Shown: in pieces, positions 8,585-19,871 of the stretch
Layout of the letters: each line of letters begins with the position of its first letter
Position numbering within the stretch: the first letter of the stretch is position 1
Source of the DNA: Actinomycetes bacterium
Lineage (GTDB): Bacteria; Actinomycetota; Actinomycetes; JAHEKZ01
Direction of reading: 5' to 3'
Length of the DNA stretch: 54,074 nt
Assembly (NCBI GenBank): GCA_024644435.1
Contig: JAHEKZ010000005.1
Location: 24,327 to 78,400 of the forward strand
Notes under the pieces: generated by a model
Databases searched by the model: none
Told to the model about the DNA's origin: nothing
What the model saw: the letters and a program-made list of their open reading frames with translations, nothing else
Made by a program: the position numbers and the translations under genes

Positions 8585-8839
8585 GTCAATCCCCTTGCCC
8601 GAGTCGGTACCGGAAGCGTACGGGGCGACCACACCGGAGACGGCCCCGCGTCAGGATGATTCACCCGTGTGGTCGCCGGGGTGCTTACTCTCAGTAGGCG
8701 TCGCATCACTATCAGCACTGGGCCGTCGGCCGTTAGTTCCCTTTCTGCCCCCCGGGCTTCCGTCCGACGAGGTCACGCCCTGTAATGGGATCTGATCCGC
8801 ACTGGTCAGCGTGACCAGAAGACGGCGCGGGGGACCTAC

Positions 8840-11803
8840 GTGGGGGTAGCAGTGATCGATTGGCGACGCGTCTTCGGGACGACTTTGGTGGCCGCAACGC
8901 TGGTGGGTGGGGTGCTCGGACAGGCAACGGTCGCGAGCGCGGCTCCAGCTGACGAGCTGTTGGCGAGCACCAACCCCCAGAACAACACGCCTCGAGTGCT
9001 CGATGGTCGTGTTCAAGCCATCAAGCGCATCGGCGACACGGTGATCGTCGGTGGCACGTTCACCCAGGTGCAGGAGGCGGCCCCCAACTCGACGATCCTG
9101 TCCCGTTCCGGACTGTTCGCCTTCGACGCGAACAGCGGCACTGTGAGCTCCGCGTTCAACCCTGTCCTCACCAAGAAGCCGGGCAAGACCCCAGGCGTCA
9201 ACGCCCTTATCGTCACCCCCGACGGGCAGTCGGTCTACGTCGGTGGTGACTACAAGAGCATCAACGGCGGGGGACCTGCCCGCGTACAGCTGCTCTCGCT
9301 GTCCGATGGCACCCGCAACTCCAGCTTCGGCAACAAGGCCTTCAGCAGCAAGGTGTTCGACCTCGCGCTCGTGGGGAACCGGCTCTACGTTGCCGGTTCG
9401 TTCAAGTCGGTGGGTGGTGTCGCGCGCAGAGGGCTGGCAACACTCGATGCCGCGACCGGCGACCTCACCGATGCCGTGAACCTGGCATTCAACGGAACGG
9501 CCGGCGGATCGGGGACCACCACCGTTCGCAAGATCGACCTGACGCCGAGCGGTGACCGGCTCGTGGCGATCGGAAACTTCAGCTCGGTCGGCGGGATCAA
9601 CCGCATGCAGGTTGCCATGCTCAACACGGGCGGCGCGGCGGCGACGGTGGACGGCTGGAACACCACGCGGTTCGGTGGAACCGACTGCAGCGGGTTCTTC
9701 GACACCTACACGCGTGACGTCGACATCGCCCCTGACGGCTCCTTCTTCGTCATCGTGACGACCGGTGGGTTCGGTGGCAGCAGCGGCACCAAGCTCTGCG
9801 ACTCGGCATCACGCTGGGAGACATACGGGTCCGGCAGCCAGCAGCCGACGTGGGTCGACTACACCGGTGGAGACACCTTCTGGGCCGTCGAGGTGACCGG
9901 CCCCGTGGCCTACGTGGGTGGCCACTTCCGGTGGATGAACAACCTGCTGACCTCCGGTGACGCCGCAGGCAAGGGCGCGATCTCGCGCGAGGGTCTGGCG
10001 GCGCTCGACACGCGCAACGGGCTCCCGTTCTCCTGGAACCCCACCCGCACCAGAGGTGTCGGTGTCTTCGACTTCCACGTCACTCAGACCGAGCTGTGGT
10101 CTGGCTCGGACACCGCGATCTGGGCCGGCGAGCGCCGCGACCGGCTGGCGGCCTTCCCGTGGTCAGGTGGCCTCCCCATCCCGAACGACCGGCTCGGGAA
10201 CCTTCCGGGCGACGTCGTCCAGCTGGACGCCGACGCCGTCACCGGCGCCGACGTCACCTCTCGCTACCTGACCGGGTCCGCGAGCCCGGTCACGACCGCG
10301 CTGAACAACGCTGGCGTCGACTGGTCGAAGCTGCGGGGTGCGTTCATGGTGAACGACACGCTGTTCACCGGTTGGAGTGACGGGACGTTCAAGCAGCAGG
10401 CCTTCGACGGCAACACGTTCGGCCCGCTGTCCACGGTCGACATGGGTACCAACACGTTCACCAGTGACCTGTCCGCCAACACGAGCCCGGTGACCAGCAT
10501 GTTCTACGACCGTCGCACCGGGCGCCTCTACTACACACGCAAGGACAGCACGGGTAAGCAGGGTCAGAGCAACAACGACGGCGGGCTGTTCTACCGGGCC
10601 TTCACGCCTGAGTCCCGCGTCGTCGGCGACGTCGCGTCGAGTGCGTTGCGAGATGCCTCACGTACCGCGATAGACGCATCGAACATCCGTGGCGCGTTCC
10701 TCACCGGCGACCAGCTTCACTTCGTCACGTCGGCAGGTGTGCTGCGGCAGATCCAGTTCTCCAGCTCCGGATTCGTCGGCTCGTCGACGGTGGCGAACTC
10801 GGCCGTCGACTGGCGCGCCAAGGGACTGTTCCTGTCGACGCAGCCGTCGGTCCAGGCCCCGAATGCGGCGCCGAACGCGGCGTTCAGCCAGACGTGCGTC
10901 GGGCTCTCGTGCGCCTTCGACGCAACCGGCTCAACTGACTCCGACGGCACCGTGGCCACCTACTCGTGGGACTTCGGCGACGGTTCGCCGGCGGCTTCGG
11001 CAGCCAAGCCGAACCACATCTTCCCCACGGGGAACAGCTACCCGGTCACGTTGACCGTGACGGACAACGACGGGGCAACCAACAGCACCACGAAGAACGT
11101 GGTCGTGGCGCCGATTGCCACGTCGATCGCCTTCCGCGATGCGGCCGCCTACCAGGGCAAGCAGCTGCGTTTCCACAAGTGGCAGCTGCCTGCGTCGATC
11201 CAGGCAGGTGACACCGTCGTCATGGCGGTGTCCGGCTTCAACACCGCCGACCCCGGTCCGATCCTGGACTCCGCCAAGGTCGCGCTGAGCGGTTGGTCGG
11301 TGGTGGGCGACGTCTCAGACACGGACGCGCGCACCGTGCTGTACGCCAAGACGGCAGTTGCCGCCGACGCCGGCCGGACGGTTGCCGTCCAGTACTCGGA
11401 CGGGACCAACACGGTCTCGACCAAGGCTGTGGTCAGCATGGGTGTCTACTCCGGCGTCTCCTCGATCGGTCCGGTGACGACGGTTGCCGAGGATGTGGCA
11501 AGGAAGCACTTCGACCACACCACACCGGGCGTGAACGTTCCCTCGAACGGCGACTGGGTGCTGTCGTACTGGTCCGACAAGACTGCCGGCACCACTTCGT
11601 GGGAAGCGCCCGCTGGGCAGGTCGAGCGGGTGGACGCCACGTCATTCGTCGACCCCGCCTTCCCCACCTCGGTGCGGATGTCTGGTCTGCTGACCGATGA
11701 CGGCGCCCCGACTGTAGGCGGAGCCCGGGCCGGTCTGACCGCGTTGGCGTCGAGCAAGTCGACGACCGCGACGATGGCCACCATCGTGCTCCGGACCGGC
11801 TGA
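8840..11803 (+). CDS. Secreted beta-propeller and PKD-domain surface protein
   Basis: A 987-aa exported protein with a signal peptide (VFGTTLVAATLVGGVLGQ, cleavage near ASA-AP, about residue 35). The N-terminal half carries repeats of the form VxxIxxxGDxxxVGGxFxxV, for instance TVIVGGTFTQV, SVYVGGDYKSI, RLYVAGSFKSV and VAYVGGHFRWM, suggesting a delta-60/propeller fold. A PKD domain follows at about 675-755 (YSWDFGDGSPAAS), then about 230 residues of beta-rich sequence with no family I can name. I see no sortase motif or membrane anchor, so it is probably released or held non-covalently. GTG 8840 has GGGGGA 5 nt upstream; a second GTG at 8852 is possible. It is divergent from the polysaccharide operon across a 255-bp gap. 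Confidence 0.8.
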   Translation: MGVAVIDWRRVFGTTLVAATLVGGVLGQATVASAAPADELLASTNPQNNTPRVLDGRVQAIKRIGDTVIVGGTFTQVQEAAPNSTILSRSGLFAFDANSGTVSSAFNPVLTKKPGKTPGVNALIVTPDGQSVYVGGDYKSINGGGPARVQLLSLSDGTRNSSFGNKAFSSKVFDLALVGNRLYVAGSFKSVGGVARRGLATLDAATGDLTDAVNLAFNGTAGGSGTTTVRKIDLTPSGDRLVAIGNFSSVGGINRMQVAMLNTGGAAATVDGWNTTRFGGTDCSGFFDTYTRDVDIAPDGSFFVIVTTGGFGGSSGTKLCDSASRWETYGSGSQQPTWVDYTGGDTFWAVEVTGPVAYVGGHFRWMNNLLTSGDAAGKGAISREGLAALDTRNGLPFSWNPTRTRGVGVFDFHVTQTELWSGSDTAIWAGERRDRLAAFPWSGGLPIPNDRLGNLPGDVVQLDADAVTGADVTSRYLTGSASPVTTALNNAGVDWSKLRGAFMVNDTLFTGWSDGTFKQQAFDGNTFGPLSTVDMGTNTFTSDLSANTSPVTSMFYDRRTGRLYYTRKDSTGKQGQSNNDGGLFYRAFTPESRVVGDVASSALRDASRTAIDASNIRGAFLTGDQLHFVTSAGVLRQIQFSSSGFVGSSTVANSAVDWRAKGLFLSTQPSVQAPNAAPNAAFSQTCVGLSCAFDATGSTDSDGTVATYSWDFGDGSPAASAAKPNHIFPTGNSYPVTLTVTDNDGATNSTTKNVVVAPIATSIAFRDAAAYQGKQLRFHKWQLPASIQAGDTVVMAVSGFNTADPGPILDSAKVALSGWSVVGDVSDTDARTVLYAKTAVAADAGRTVAVQYSDGTNTVSTKAVVSMGVYSGVSSIGPVTTVAEDVARKHFDHTTPGVNVPSNGDWVLSYWSDKTAGTTSWEAPAGQVERVDATSFVDPAFPTSVRMSGLLTDDGAPTVGGARAGLTALASSKSTTATMATIVLRTG

Positions 11804-11814
11804 CGGAGGCTGTT

Positions 11815-12795
11815 GTGACCTTCGTCTACCACGTCGAGTCCCACCGGAATCCTCGACAGATCGAGCGGCTCGTGAGGGCACTGGTGAGCGGGGCGCCGGA
11901 TGCCTTGGTGATCGTGAACCACGACAGGTCGTTCGAGTCACCTGACCCGTCGGTGATCGCGGGGCTCGGCGCTGAGCTGCAGCTGTCAGACGGCGGCTAT
12001 GGAGACATGACCCATGTGAACCGTTGGTTCTCGACGGCGCGATGGCTGCGGGCCGAGGGCGTTGACTACAGCTATCTCTCCAACCTCACGGGTCAGGACT
12101 ACCCGATCCGACCCCCTGCGCAGATTCAGACCGACCTGTCCAGCACTGGGGTCGATGCCTTCATCCAGACCTTCGGTGTTCTGGACCCCGACGACACCAA
12201 GTGGGGCGTCGCGCGGGGGCGAACCAGGTACGACTTCCAGCATGAGCGGCTCCGCCGGCTCTCGCCCTGGCAGCAACGGGCCCTGCGCCCGCTGCAGGTC
12301 CTGAACGTCGTCCAGCCGTGGGTACGGGTGACCACGTCGACCGGGCTCGCCTGGGGGCGTCGAGACCCTGGCCCCTGGGGTACTGACGTCGAGCTCCGTG
12401 GTGGCTCGTTCTTCTGCACACTGTCACGCGGTGCCGTTGACGCCGTCCTACGTTTCGCCGACCGGCGTCCGGACGTTGCCGAACACCTGTCCGGGTCGAT
12501 CGCCCCTGACGAGGTCTACCTGCAGACGGCGCTCGGGTGGGCGATTGCCAACGATCCGGAGGCCAGCGACCTCGTGGTCGAGAACGACTGCCGGCGCTAC
12601 TTCGACTTCTCCGAGAGCACCTTCAACCATCCGCGCACCCTCGCGCGCGAGAACCTTCCGGCCGCCTTTGCCAGCGGCGCCGACTTCGCGAGGAAGTTCG
12701 ACGAGGCCCGTTACCCGGGCGTCCTCGATGCCGTCGATGCTCGGCTCGAGGTCGCGGCAGAAGGCGGCGCAGCGCGAGCGGCCGCCAGCCGCTAG
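11815..12795 (+). CDS. GT14-family (core-2/I-branching) glycosyltransferase
   Basis: A 326-aa protein resembling the core-2/I-branching beta-1,6-N-acetylglucosaminyltransferase family: MTFVYHVESHRNP at the start, DYSYLSNLTGQDYPIRP (the family's LSGQDYPL-type motif), LRGGSFFCTLSRGAVD and an acidic PDEVYLQTAL in the C-terminal half. Members transfer GlcNAc or xylose without a DXD motif. No signal peptide or membrane segment is visible, so it should be cytoplasmic. GTG 11815 has GGAGG 6 nt upstream and follows the PKD protein gene by 11 nt, so the two are probably co-transcribed. A role in modifying the adjacent surface protein or polysaccharide is inference. Confidence 0.82.
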   Translation: MTFVYHVESHRNPRQIERLVRALVSGAPDALVIVNHDRSFESPDPSVIAGLGAELQLSDGGYGDMTHVNRWFSTARWLRAEGVDYSYLSNLTGQDYPIRPPAQIQTDLSSTGVDAFIQTFGVLDPDDTKWGVARGRTRYDFQHERLRRLSPWQQRALRPLQVLNVVQPWVRVTTSTGLAWGRRDPGPWGTDVELRGGSFFCTLSRGAVDAVLRFADRRPDVAEHLSGSIAPDEVYLQTALGWAIANDPEASDLVVENDCRRYFDFSESTFNHPRTLARENLPAAFASGADFARKFDEARYPGVLDAVDARLEVAAEGGAARAAASR

Positions 12796-12881
12796 ACCAG
12801 CCCGGTAACCTGGGGCCCCCCGGCGTCGACGGCGTCGGGCTCTCGTCATGCGCCCGCGGTGGCCGAGTCCTGGGAGGGTCG

Positions 12882-15800
12882 ATGTCGCTCGCCGGTCTGA
12901 TCGGCCTGATTGCCGGCGACCCCTCGGTTGCCGAGGCGACGCGCGACGACTTCCAGGGCGACGTGGTCCTTCCGTCGCCCGCGACCGCACCGCTGGTGGC
13001 AGCCTTGGCGTCACGTGCCTCGGGCTCGTTGGACATCGTGCTCGCGGTCACCGCGACCACCCGTGAGGCTGACGAGCTCTCTGAGGCGTTGGGCTCGCTG
13101 ATCGACCCCCATGCCGTGGGTGACTTCCCGTCCTGGGAGACGTTGCCTCACGAGCGGCTCTCACCGCGCAGCGACACGGTAGGTCGCCGGTTGGCGATCT
13201 TGCGCAGGTTGGCGCACCCCGATCCCGGCGACCCCGGCGCAGGGCCCCTGTCGATCGTCGTGGTCCCCGTCCGTGCTCTCCTGCAGCCCTTCGCCAAGGG
13301 ACTCGGTGACATCGAGCCTGTGCGCCTTCAGGTGGGTGACGAGATCGATCTGCGCGCCATTGCTGAGCGCCTGGTCGAAGGTGGCTACGTGCGAGCCGAC
13401 ATCGTCGAACGTCGGGGGGAGTTCGCGGTCCGCGGGGGCATTCTCGACATCTTTCCTGCGGTCGAGGAGCACCCGCTGCGGATCGAGCTCTGGGGCGACG
13501 CGGTAGAGGAGATCCGCTGGTTCAAGGCCGCTGATCAGCGCAGTCTCGAGGTTGCTCCCCACGGGGTCTGGGCCCCGCCCATGCGCGAGCTGCCATTGAC
13601 GCCGGATGTCCGGTCCCGAGCCGCAGCGTTGGTGCTGGAACACGAGGGTCTGGCTGATGTGCTGGGGCAGATGGCCGAGGGAATCGCGGTTGAGGGGATG
13701 GAGTCCCTCACTCCGGTACTGACAGACGGCATGGAGCTGCTGGTCGACGTCGTACCGGCCGGCACGACGGTTGTCATGGTCGATCCGGAACGGGTACGAG
13801 CCAGGGCCGACGAGCTGCACCGGACGAGTGCGGAGTTCCTGGCGGCGTCCTGGGCGAATGCGGCCGCGGGAAACGTCACGCCGATCGACCTGGGCTCCGC
13901 CTCATACCGAGAGCTGCACGACGTCGAGTGGGCGGCGCGTGAGCGCCAGCTGCGTTGGATGGGTGTCGGTCCGTTCGGTGACCTCGAGGTGGAGGCGGTC
14001 CGCTCATCGCTGCGCCCGTCGGAGGAGTACCACGGCGACATCGCCCGTGCCATCGCTGCGGTGGCGGCCGCGGCGAGAGCCGACTGGCGCGTCGTGCTCG
14101 TGACTGCGGGGCACGGACCGGCCGAGCGCTTCACCGAACAGCTGCGAGACGAGGGGATCCCGGCCGAGCTGGTCGCCGAGCTCGACCCGACTCGTCCGGC
14201 ATCGGTGGTGCAGGTGACGACCGGCGTGATGGAGCACGGCCTGGTCAGCGACGAGCTCAAGCTCCTGGTCCTCACAGAGTCAGACCTCGTGGGGCAGCGT
14301 TCGTCGACCAAAGACATGCGACGCATGCCGTCACGTCGTCGGGCGACTGTGGATCCGCTCTCGTTGACTCCTGGCGACTACATCGTGCACGAGCAGCACG
14401 GTGTCGGAAAGTACGTCGAGATGGTGAGCCGAGAGGTGCAGGGGGCGACGCGCGAGTACCTGGTGATCGAGTACGCACCTGCGCGCAAGGGCCAGCCGGC
14501 CGATCGGCTATTCGTCCCCACCGACCAGCTCGATCTCGTGACCCGCTACGTCGGCGGTGAGGCCCCAGCGTTGCACCGACTTGGCGGAGCCGACTGGGCG
14601 AAGACGAAGGGACGGGCCCGGAAAGCGGTCAAGCAGATCGCCGCAGAGCTCGTGCGCCTCTACTCGGCGCGGCAGTCCGCGGTCGGCCATGCCTTTGGAG
14701 CAGACACCCCCTGGCAGCGAGAGCTGGAGGATGCCTTCCCGTACATCGAGACCATTGACCAGCTCGCGTGCATTGACGAGGTCAAGAGAGACATGGAGCT
14801 GCCGCTGCCGATGGACCGGCTGGTGTGCGGCGATGTGGGGTACGGAAAGACCGAGATCGCCGTGCGCGCCGCCTTCAAGGCAGTTCAGGACGGCAAGCAG
14901 GTGGCGATCTTGGTGCCGACCACCCTCTTGGTGCAGCAGCACACCAATACCTTCGCCGAGCGGTTCGGCGCCTTCCCGGTGACGGTGCGGGCACTATCCC
15001 GGTTCCAGAGCGACCGCGAGGCCACTGCGGTGCTGGCGGGCCTCGCCGACGGCAGCGTCGACGTAGTGATCGGTACCCATCGACTGCTGCAGGCCACGGC
15101 CCGCTTCAAGGATCTCGGCCTGGTGATCGTCGACGAAGAACAACGTTTCGGCGTCGAGCACAAGGAACACCTGAAGGCGCTGCGCACGCACGTAGACGTT
15201 CTGACGCTGTCAGCAACGCCGATTCCTCGCACCCTGGAGATGGCGCTGGGTGGGATCCGCGAGATGTCGACCATCCTCACTCCGCCCGAGGAGCGGCACC
15301 CCGTTCTTACCTTCGTCGGTGCCTACGACGAGAAGCAGATCGCAGCAGCGGTGCGCCGCGAGCTGCTGCGCGAAGGACAGGTCTTCTACATCCACAACCG
15401 GGTCGAGTCGATCGAGCGTGCCGGTGCGCGCATCCGCGATCTCGTGCCTGAGGCGCGAGTCGAGATAGCGCATGGTCAGATGTCAGAGGACGCGCTGGAG
15501 CGCATCATCATCGACTTCTGGGAGAAGCGGTTCGACGTCCTGGTGTGTACGACGATCGTCGAGTCCGGACTCGACATCAGCAATGCCAACACCTTGATCG
15601 TCGAACGCGGTGACATGCTCGGTCTCGCTCAGCTGCATCAGCTGCGGGGCAGGGTCGGGCGCGGACGTGACCGCGGTTACGCGTACTTCCTCTACCCGCC
15701 CGAGAAGCCCATGACCGAAGCAGCCCATGACCGGCTCGCCACGATTGCCCAACACACCGACCTGGGATCGGGCATGGCGGTCGCGATGAAGGACCTCGAG

Positions 15801-16406
15801 ATCCGCGGGGCGGGAAACGTCCTCGGCGGCGAGCAGAGCGGTCACATCGAAGGGGTCGGGTTCGACCTGTACCTGCGGCTCGTGGGCGAGGCGGTTGCGG
15901 TCCTGAAGGGCGAGGCCGAGGGGGAGGCCCCAGAAGCTGCGGAGATCAAGGTCGAGCTTCCAGTGGATGCCCACATCCCCCACGACTGGGTTCCATCGGA
16001 GCGGGTCCGGCTGCAGGCGTACCAACGGATTGCGGATGCACACGACGCGGGCGCCCTGGCCGAGGTCAGGGGCGAGCTGGTCGACCGGTTCGGGCAGCTT
16101 CCAGAGCCGGTCGAGCGGCTCTTCGACGTGGCCGCCCTCAGGAGCCTGGTGCGCGAGAGCGGGTTGTCGGAGGTCGTCGCCCAGGGCGGCAAGGTGCGCT
16201 TCTTCCCGGTCGACCTGCCCGAGTCGGCGGCCATGAGGATCACTCGGCTCTACCCGGGCACGATCATCAAGCCCGCAGTCCGTACGATCCTGGTGCCGAG
16301 ACCTTCCACGGCGCGGGTGGGCGGCCAGCCCCTTCGCGACGCCGCCCTCCTGCAGTGGGCGACAGACCTGATTGACGCGGTGCTGGTGGGCCAGAAGGCA
16401 GCTTGA
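12882..16406 (+). CDS. mfd: Transcription-repair coupling factor Mfd
   Basis: A 1174-aa protein of usual Mfd length. It releases RNA polymerase stalled at DNA lesions and recruits UvrA. The N-terminal UvrB-like part has FPSWETLPHERLSP; the CarD-like RNA-polymerase-interacting domain lies near residue 490 (TPGDYIVHEQHGVGKY); the translocase follows with Walker A GDVGYGKTEIAVRAAF near 648, Walker B VIVDEEQRFG near 748, motif III LSATPIPRTL near 775 and QLRGRVGRGRDRGYAYF; the last about 110 residues form the TRCF C-terminal domain. ATG 12882 has GGGAGG about 5 nt upstream and starts the conserved block that runs to ppx. Confidence 0.97.
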   Translation: MSLAGLIGLIAGDPSVAEATRDDFQGDVVLPSPATAPLVAALASRASGSLDIVLAVTATTREADELSEALGSLIDPHAVGDFPSWETLPHERLSPRSDTVGRRLAILRRLAHPDPGDPGAGPLSIVVVPVRALLQPFAKGLGDIEPVRLQVGDEIDLRAIAERLVEGGYVRADIVERRGEFAVRGGILDIFPAVEEHPLRIELWGDAVEEIRWFKAADQRSLEVAPHGVWAPPMRELPLTPDVRSRAAALVLEHEGLADVLGQMAEGIAVEGMESLTPVLTDGMELLVDVVPAGTTVVMVDPERVRARADELHRTSAEFLAASWANAAAGNVTPIDLGSASYRELHDVEWAARERQLRWMGVGPFGDLEVEAVRSSLRPSEEYHGDIARAIAAVAAAARADWRVVLVTAGHGPAERFTEQLRDEGIPAELVAELDPTRPASVVQVTTGVMEHGLVSDELKLLVLTESDLVGQRSSTKDMRRMPSRRRATVDPLSLTPGDYIVHEQHGVGKYVEMVSREVQGATREYLVIEYAPARKGQPADRLFVPTDQLDLVTRYVGGEAPALHRLGGADWAKTKGRARKAVKQIAAELVRLYSARQSAVGHAFGADTPWQRELEDAFPYIETIDQLACIDEVKRDMELPLPMDRLVCGDVGYGKTEIAVRAAFKAVQDGKQVAILVPTTLLVQQHTNTFAERFGAFPVTVRALSRFQSDREATAVLAGLADGSVDVVIGTHRLLQATARFKDLGLVIVDEEQRFGVEHKEHLKALRTHVDVLTLSATPIPRTLEMALGGIREMSTILTPPEERHPVLTFVGAYDEKQIAAAVRRELLREGQVFYIHNRVESIERAGARIRDLVPEARVEIAHGQMSEDALERIIIDFWEKRFDVLVCTTIVESGLDISNANTLIVERGDMLGLAQLHQLRGRVGRGRDRGYAYFLYPPEKPMTEAAHDRLATIAQHTDLGSGMAVAMKDLEIRGAGNVLGGEQSGHIEGVGFDLYLRLVGEAVAVLKGEAEGEAPEAAEIKVELPVDAHIPHDWVPSERVRLQAYQRIADAHDAGALAEVRGELVDRFGQLPEPVERLFDVAALRSLVRESGLSEVVAQGGKVRFFPVDLPESAAMRITRLYPGTIIKPAVRTILVPRPSTARVGGQPLRDAALLQWATDLIDAVLVGQKAA

Positions 16407-16434
16407 CGGTGTGTGGAACCTGACGAGGAGAACG

Positions 16435-17091
16435 GTGAAGCCGATGCGTGGTGCGAGGCGGCGTCGAGTCGCGCTGGCAGTCTCTGTCCTGGGTGTCCTT
16501 GGCATTCTCGTTCTCGGCGGGTGCTCCACCCAGAAGGCCGGCTCCGCGGCCGTGGCCGGCGACAACCGGCTGACCGAGACTGAGCTGACCGACCTCTTCG
16601 ACGAGCTCGACGCGCTGTACGAGACCAATCCCGACGCCCAGCGACTCCCCGATGACCAGCTCACGCTGAGCGTTCTCTCGTGGTGGATCAACGAGCAGGT
16701 GATCGGAACCATTGCCCGTGAGAGAGACCTGACGGCCACGGCGGCACAGGTCGACGAAGTTCTGGGCGCTGACCCGGCACAGCGCGATGCCATCGCCCTG
16801 AGCAACGGCATTCCCCCGTCTCGCCTCGACGCCGCGGCGCAGGTGTTCGTCCTGAGCAACGCACTGACCGAGTCGCTGGCTGCCGGCGGCGCCCCAGCGG
16901 AAGAGGTCGATGCTCAGCTGGTTGCCCTTCTGCGCCAAACAGCCGACGACCTCGGAGTGTCGGTGAGCCCGCGGTTCGGCTCGTGGAACTCCGAGGCGGT
17001 GACGGTGGAACCACGAAACCCCGACCGGCTGTCGGCCCCCGCCGGTGGGGTGGTCCTTCCTCCCGAGCTCAACGCACCAGACCAGGGGTAG
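16435..17091 (+). CDS. SurA-N-like lipoprotein
   Basis: A 218-aa lipoprotein. An Arg-rich n-region is followed by a hydrophobic stretch and the lipobox LVLGGCS, with the modified Cys near residue 28. The mature part is helical and resembles the N-terminal chaperone-like domain of SurA/PrsA proteins (ETELTDLFDELDALYE, LSVLSWWINEQVI) with no visible PPIase domain. Gene position between mfd and mazG is shared with other Actinobacteria (lpqU lies in the corresponding Mycobacterium region, though I do not claim orthology). GTG 16435 has GAGGAG 4 nt upstream; ATG 16444 is a poorer alternative. The mazG start lies 3 nt past its stop. Confidence 0.78.
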   Translation: MKPMRGARRRRVALAVSVLGVLGILVLGGCSTQKAGSAAVAGDNRLTETELTDLFDELDALYETNPDAQRLPDDQLTLSVLSWWINEQVIGTIARERDLTATAAQVDEVLGADPAQRDAIALSNGIPPSRLDAAAQVFVLSNALTESLAAGGAPAEEVDAQLVALLRQTADDLGVSVSPRFGSWNSEAVTVEPRNPDRLSAPAGGVVLPPELNAPDQG

Positions 17092-17094
17092 ACC

Positions 17095-18108
17095 GTGCCG
17101 GGCCGGTCGGGTCACCTCTGTTTGTTGATCACGACCCACCGGGTAGCGGCTGGGCTGCTGACTCGTTCGGCCTGGCAGGTACTCGACGATGCGACAGTCA
17201 GGTTCGCGCATCCCGGGCACCCGCTGCTGCCCGCGCTTGCTGACGCGGGGCTTGAGGTGCTGACGGATCCGCCCGACACGTCGCGTGCCCTCGCTGGCCA
17301 CTTGCTGGATGCCGCTCAAGGCGGGTCCGTGGTGTGGCTGGTCAGTGACGACGGCGACCCCGCCCTTACTGAGGCACTGGCTCCGGCTATCGCTGCGCGC
17401 GCCGAGAGCGGCACCGCGATCGAGCTGGAAGTCGTGCACGGGTCGTACGACCTGCCGGGTGCTCGACTGCTCGATGTCGTGGCGGTCATGGACCAGCTGC
17501 GTTCACCGGGCGGCTGCCCGTGGGACGCCGAACAGACTCACGCGTCGCTCGCCACGTACCTCGTGGAAGAGACGTTCGAGACCCTGGCCGCCATCGACGG
17601 CGACGACCCGGACGCACTCCGCGAGGAGCTCGGTGACGTCCTGCTCCAGGTCGCGTTTCACGCAAGGATCGGTGAAGAGTCCGAGGACCGTGCCTGGTCA
17701 ATCGATGACGTGGCCTCCGGACTGGTCGACAAGCTGGTGCGACGACACCCGCACGTCTTCGGAGACACGGCAGCGCCCACCGCGGCCGACGTCGAGGAGC
17801 GATGGGCCGAGCTCAAGGCCGAGGAGCGTCCGAGACGATCGGTGGTTGACGGGGTGCCGCTCGCACTCCCGGCGCTGTCCCTGAGCGAGAAGCTGCTGAG
17901 CCGCAGCGTCCGAGCCGGCCTCGACATCGAGGTCGAAGAGCCAGACCTTCCTGACGAGATCGACGAGCAGGTGCTGGGCGCTCTGTTGTTCGGCATCGTC
18001 AGTGCTGCCAGGCGTCGCGGGCTCGACGCGGAGTCGGCCTTGCGGCGGTTCGCCCACGACTTCGCTGACCAGGCGCGCCGCGCGGGCCTGCCGACTACTG
18101 ACGGGTAG
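17095..18108 (+). CDS. mazG: MazG nucleoside triphosphate pyrophosphohydrolase
   Basis: A 337-aa protein with a MazG domain at about residues 135-210. It contains RSPGGCPWDAEQTHASL, the first acidic pair EETFE and the second EELGD, which together bind Mg2+ in this all-alpha NTP pyrophosphatase family. The enzyme hydrolyses (d)NTPs, including oxidised ones, to monophosphates. About 115 residues precede the domain with no clear match, as in other actinobacterial MazG proteins of about 325 aa. A helical C-terminal part (ALSLSEKLLSRSVRAGLD) resembles the degenerate second MazG half. GTG 17095 follows the lipoprotein stop by 3 nt, which implies one operon. Confidence 0.93.
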   Translation: MPGRSGHLCLLITTHRVAAGLLTRSAWQVLDDATVRFAHPGHPLLPALADAGLEVLTDPPDTSRALAGHLLDAAQGGSVVWLVSDDGDPALTEALAPAIAARAESGTAIELEVVHGSYDLPGARLLDVVAVMDQLRSPGGCPWDAEQTHASLATYLVEETFETLAAIDGDDPDALREELGDVLLQVAFHARIGEESEDRAWSIDDVASGLVDKLVRRHPHVFGDTAAPTAADVEERWAELKAEERPRRSVVDGVPLALPALSLSEKLLSRSVRAGLDIEVEEPDLPDEIDEQVLGALLFGIVSAARRRGLDAESALRRFAHDFADQARRAGLPTTDG

Positions 18109-19428
<1,320 letters not shown>

Positions 19429-19430
19429 CC

Positions 19431-19871
19431 ATGGCCACCACCGACGACCGACGCCGATCGCGCGACCATCTTCAGGTTGTTGACGACCGTCCCTTGTGGG
19501 CCCGACTCACGGGGCGCGCTGTTGTGCTGATCCTGGTGGCGGCTGCACTCGTCATGACGTTGGCGTTTCCCATTCGTGAGTACCTGGCACAGCGTGCGGC
19601 GATCAGTGCGGCCGAAGAGCGTGCGGTGATGCTTGAGAACCGCGTCGGCAACCTGCAGGACCAAGTTGACCGGTGGCGCGACCCCGACTTCGTCGAGCAG
19701 CAAGCGCGTGAACGCCTGCACTACGTGATGCCGGGTGAGACGGGTTTGGTCCTGCTGTCTCCTGAGGACGTCGCCGAGGCGCGCAAGCCCGAGATCCCCG
19801 TCGCTGTCGAGCCCCAGGTGGCGTGGTTCGACACGCTGTGGGCATCGGTGCAGGAGGCGGACCAGCGGTGA
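19431..19871 (+). CDS. FtsB/DivIC-family septum formation initiator
   Basis: A 146-aa bitopic protein: a charged cytoplasmic N-terminus of about 27 residues, one membrane helix (AVVLILVAAALVMTLAFPI), then a coiled-coil with a leucine/valine periodicity (SAAEERAVMLENRVGNLQDQ) and the family motif WRDPDFVEQQARERLHYV, ending in MPGETGLVLL. FtsB/DivIC proteins scaffold the FtsL-FtsQ subcomplex and help activate septal peptidoglycan synthesis. The position directly after eno and before the DUF501 gene is conserved in Actinobacteria. The stop overlaps the next start (GTGA). Confidence 0.92.
   Translation: MATTDDRRRSRDHLQVVDDRPLWARLTGRAVVLILVAAALVMTLAFPIREYLAQRAAISAAEERAVMLENRVGNLQDQVDRWRDPDFVEQQARERLHYVMPGETGLVLLSPEDVAEARKPEIPVAVEPQVAWFDTLWASVQEADQR

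Noticed and set aside
7403-8659. 418-aa plus-strand frame opposite the Wzz-like gene
   Set aside because: No recognisable domain; it mirrors the Wzz-like coding frame, which has coherent membrane helices and a ribosome binding site.
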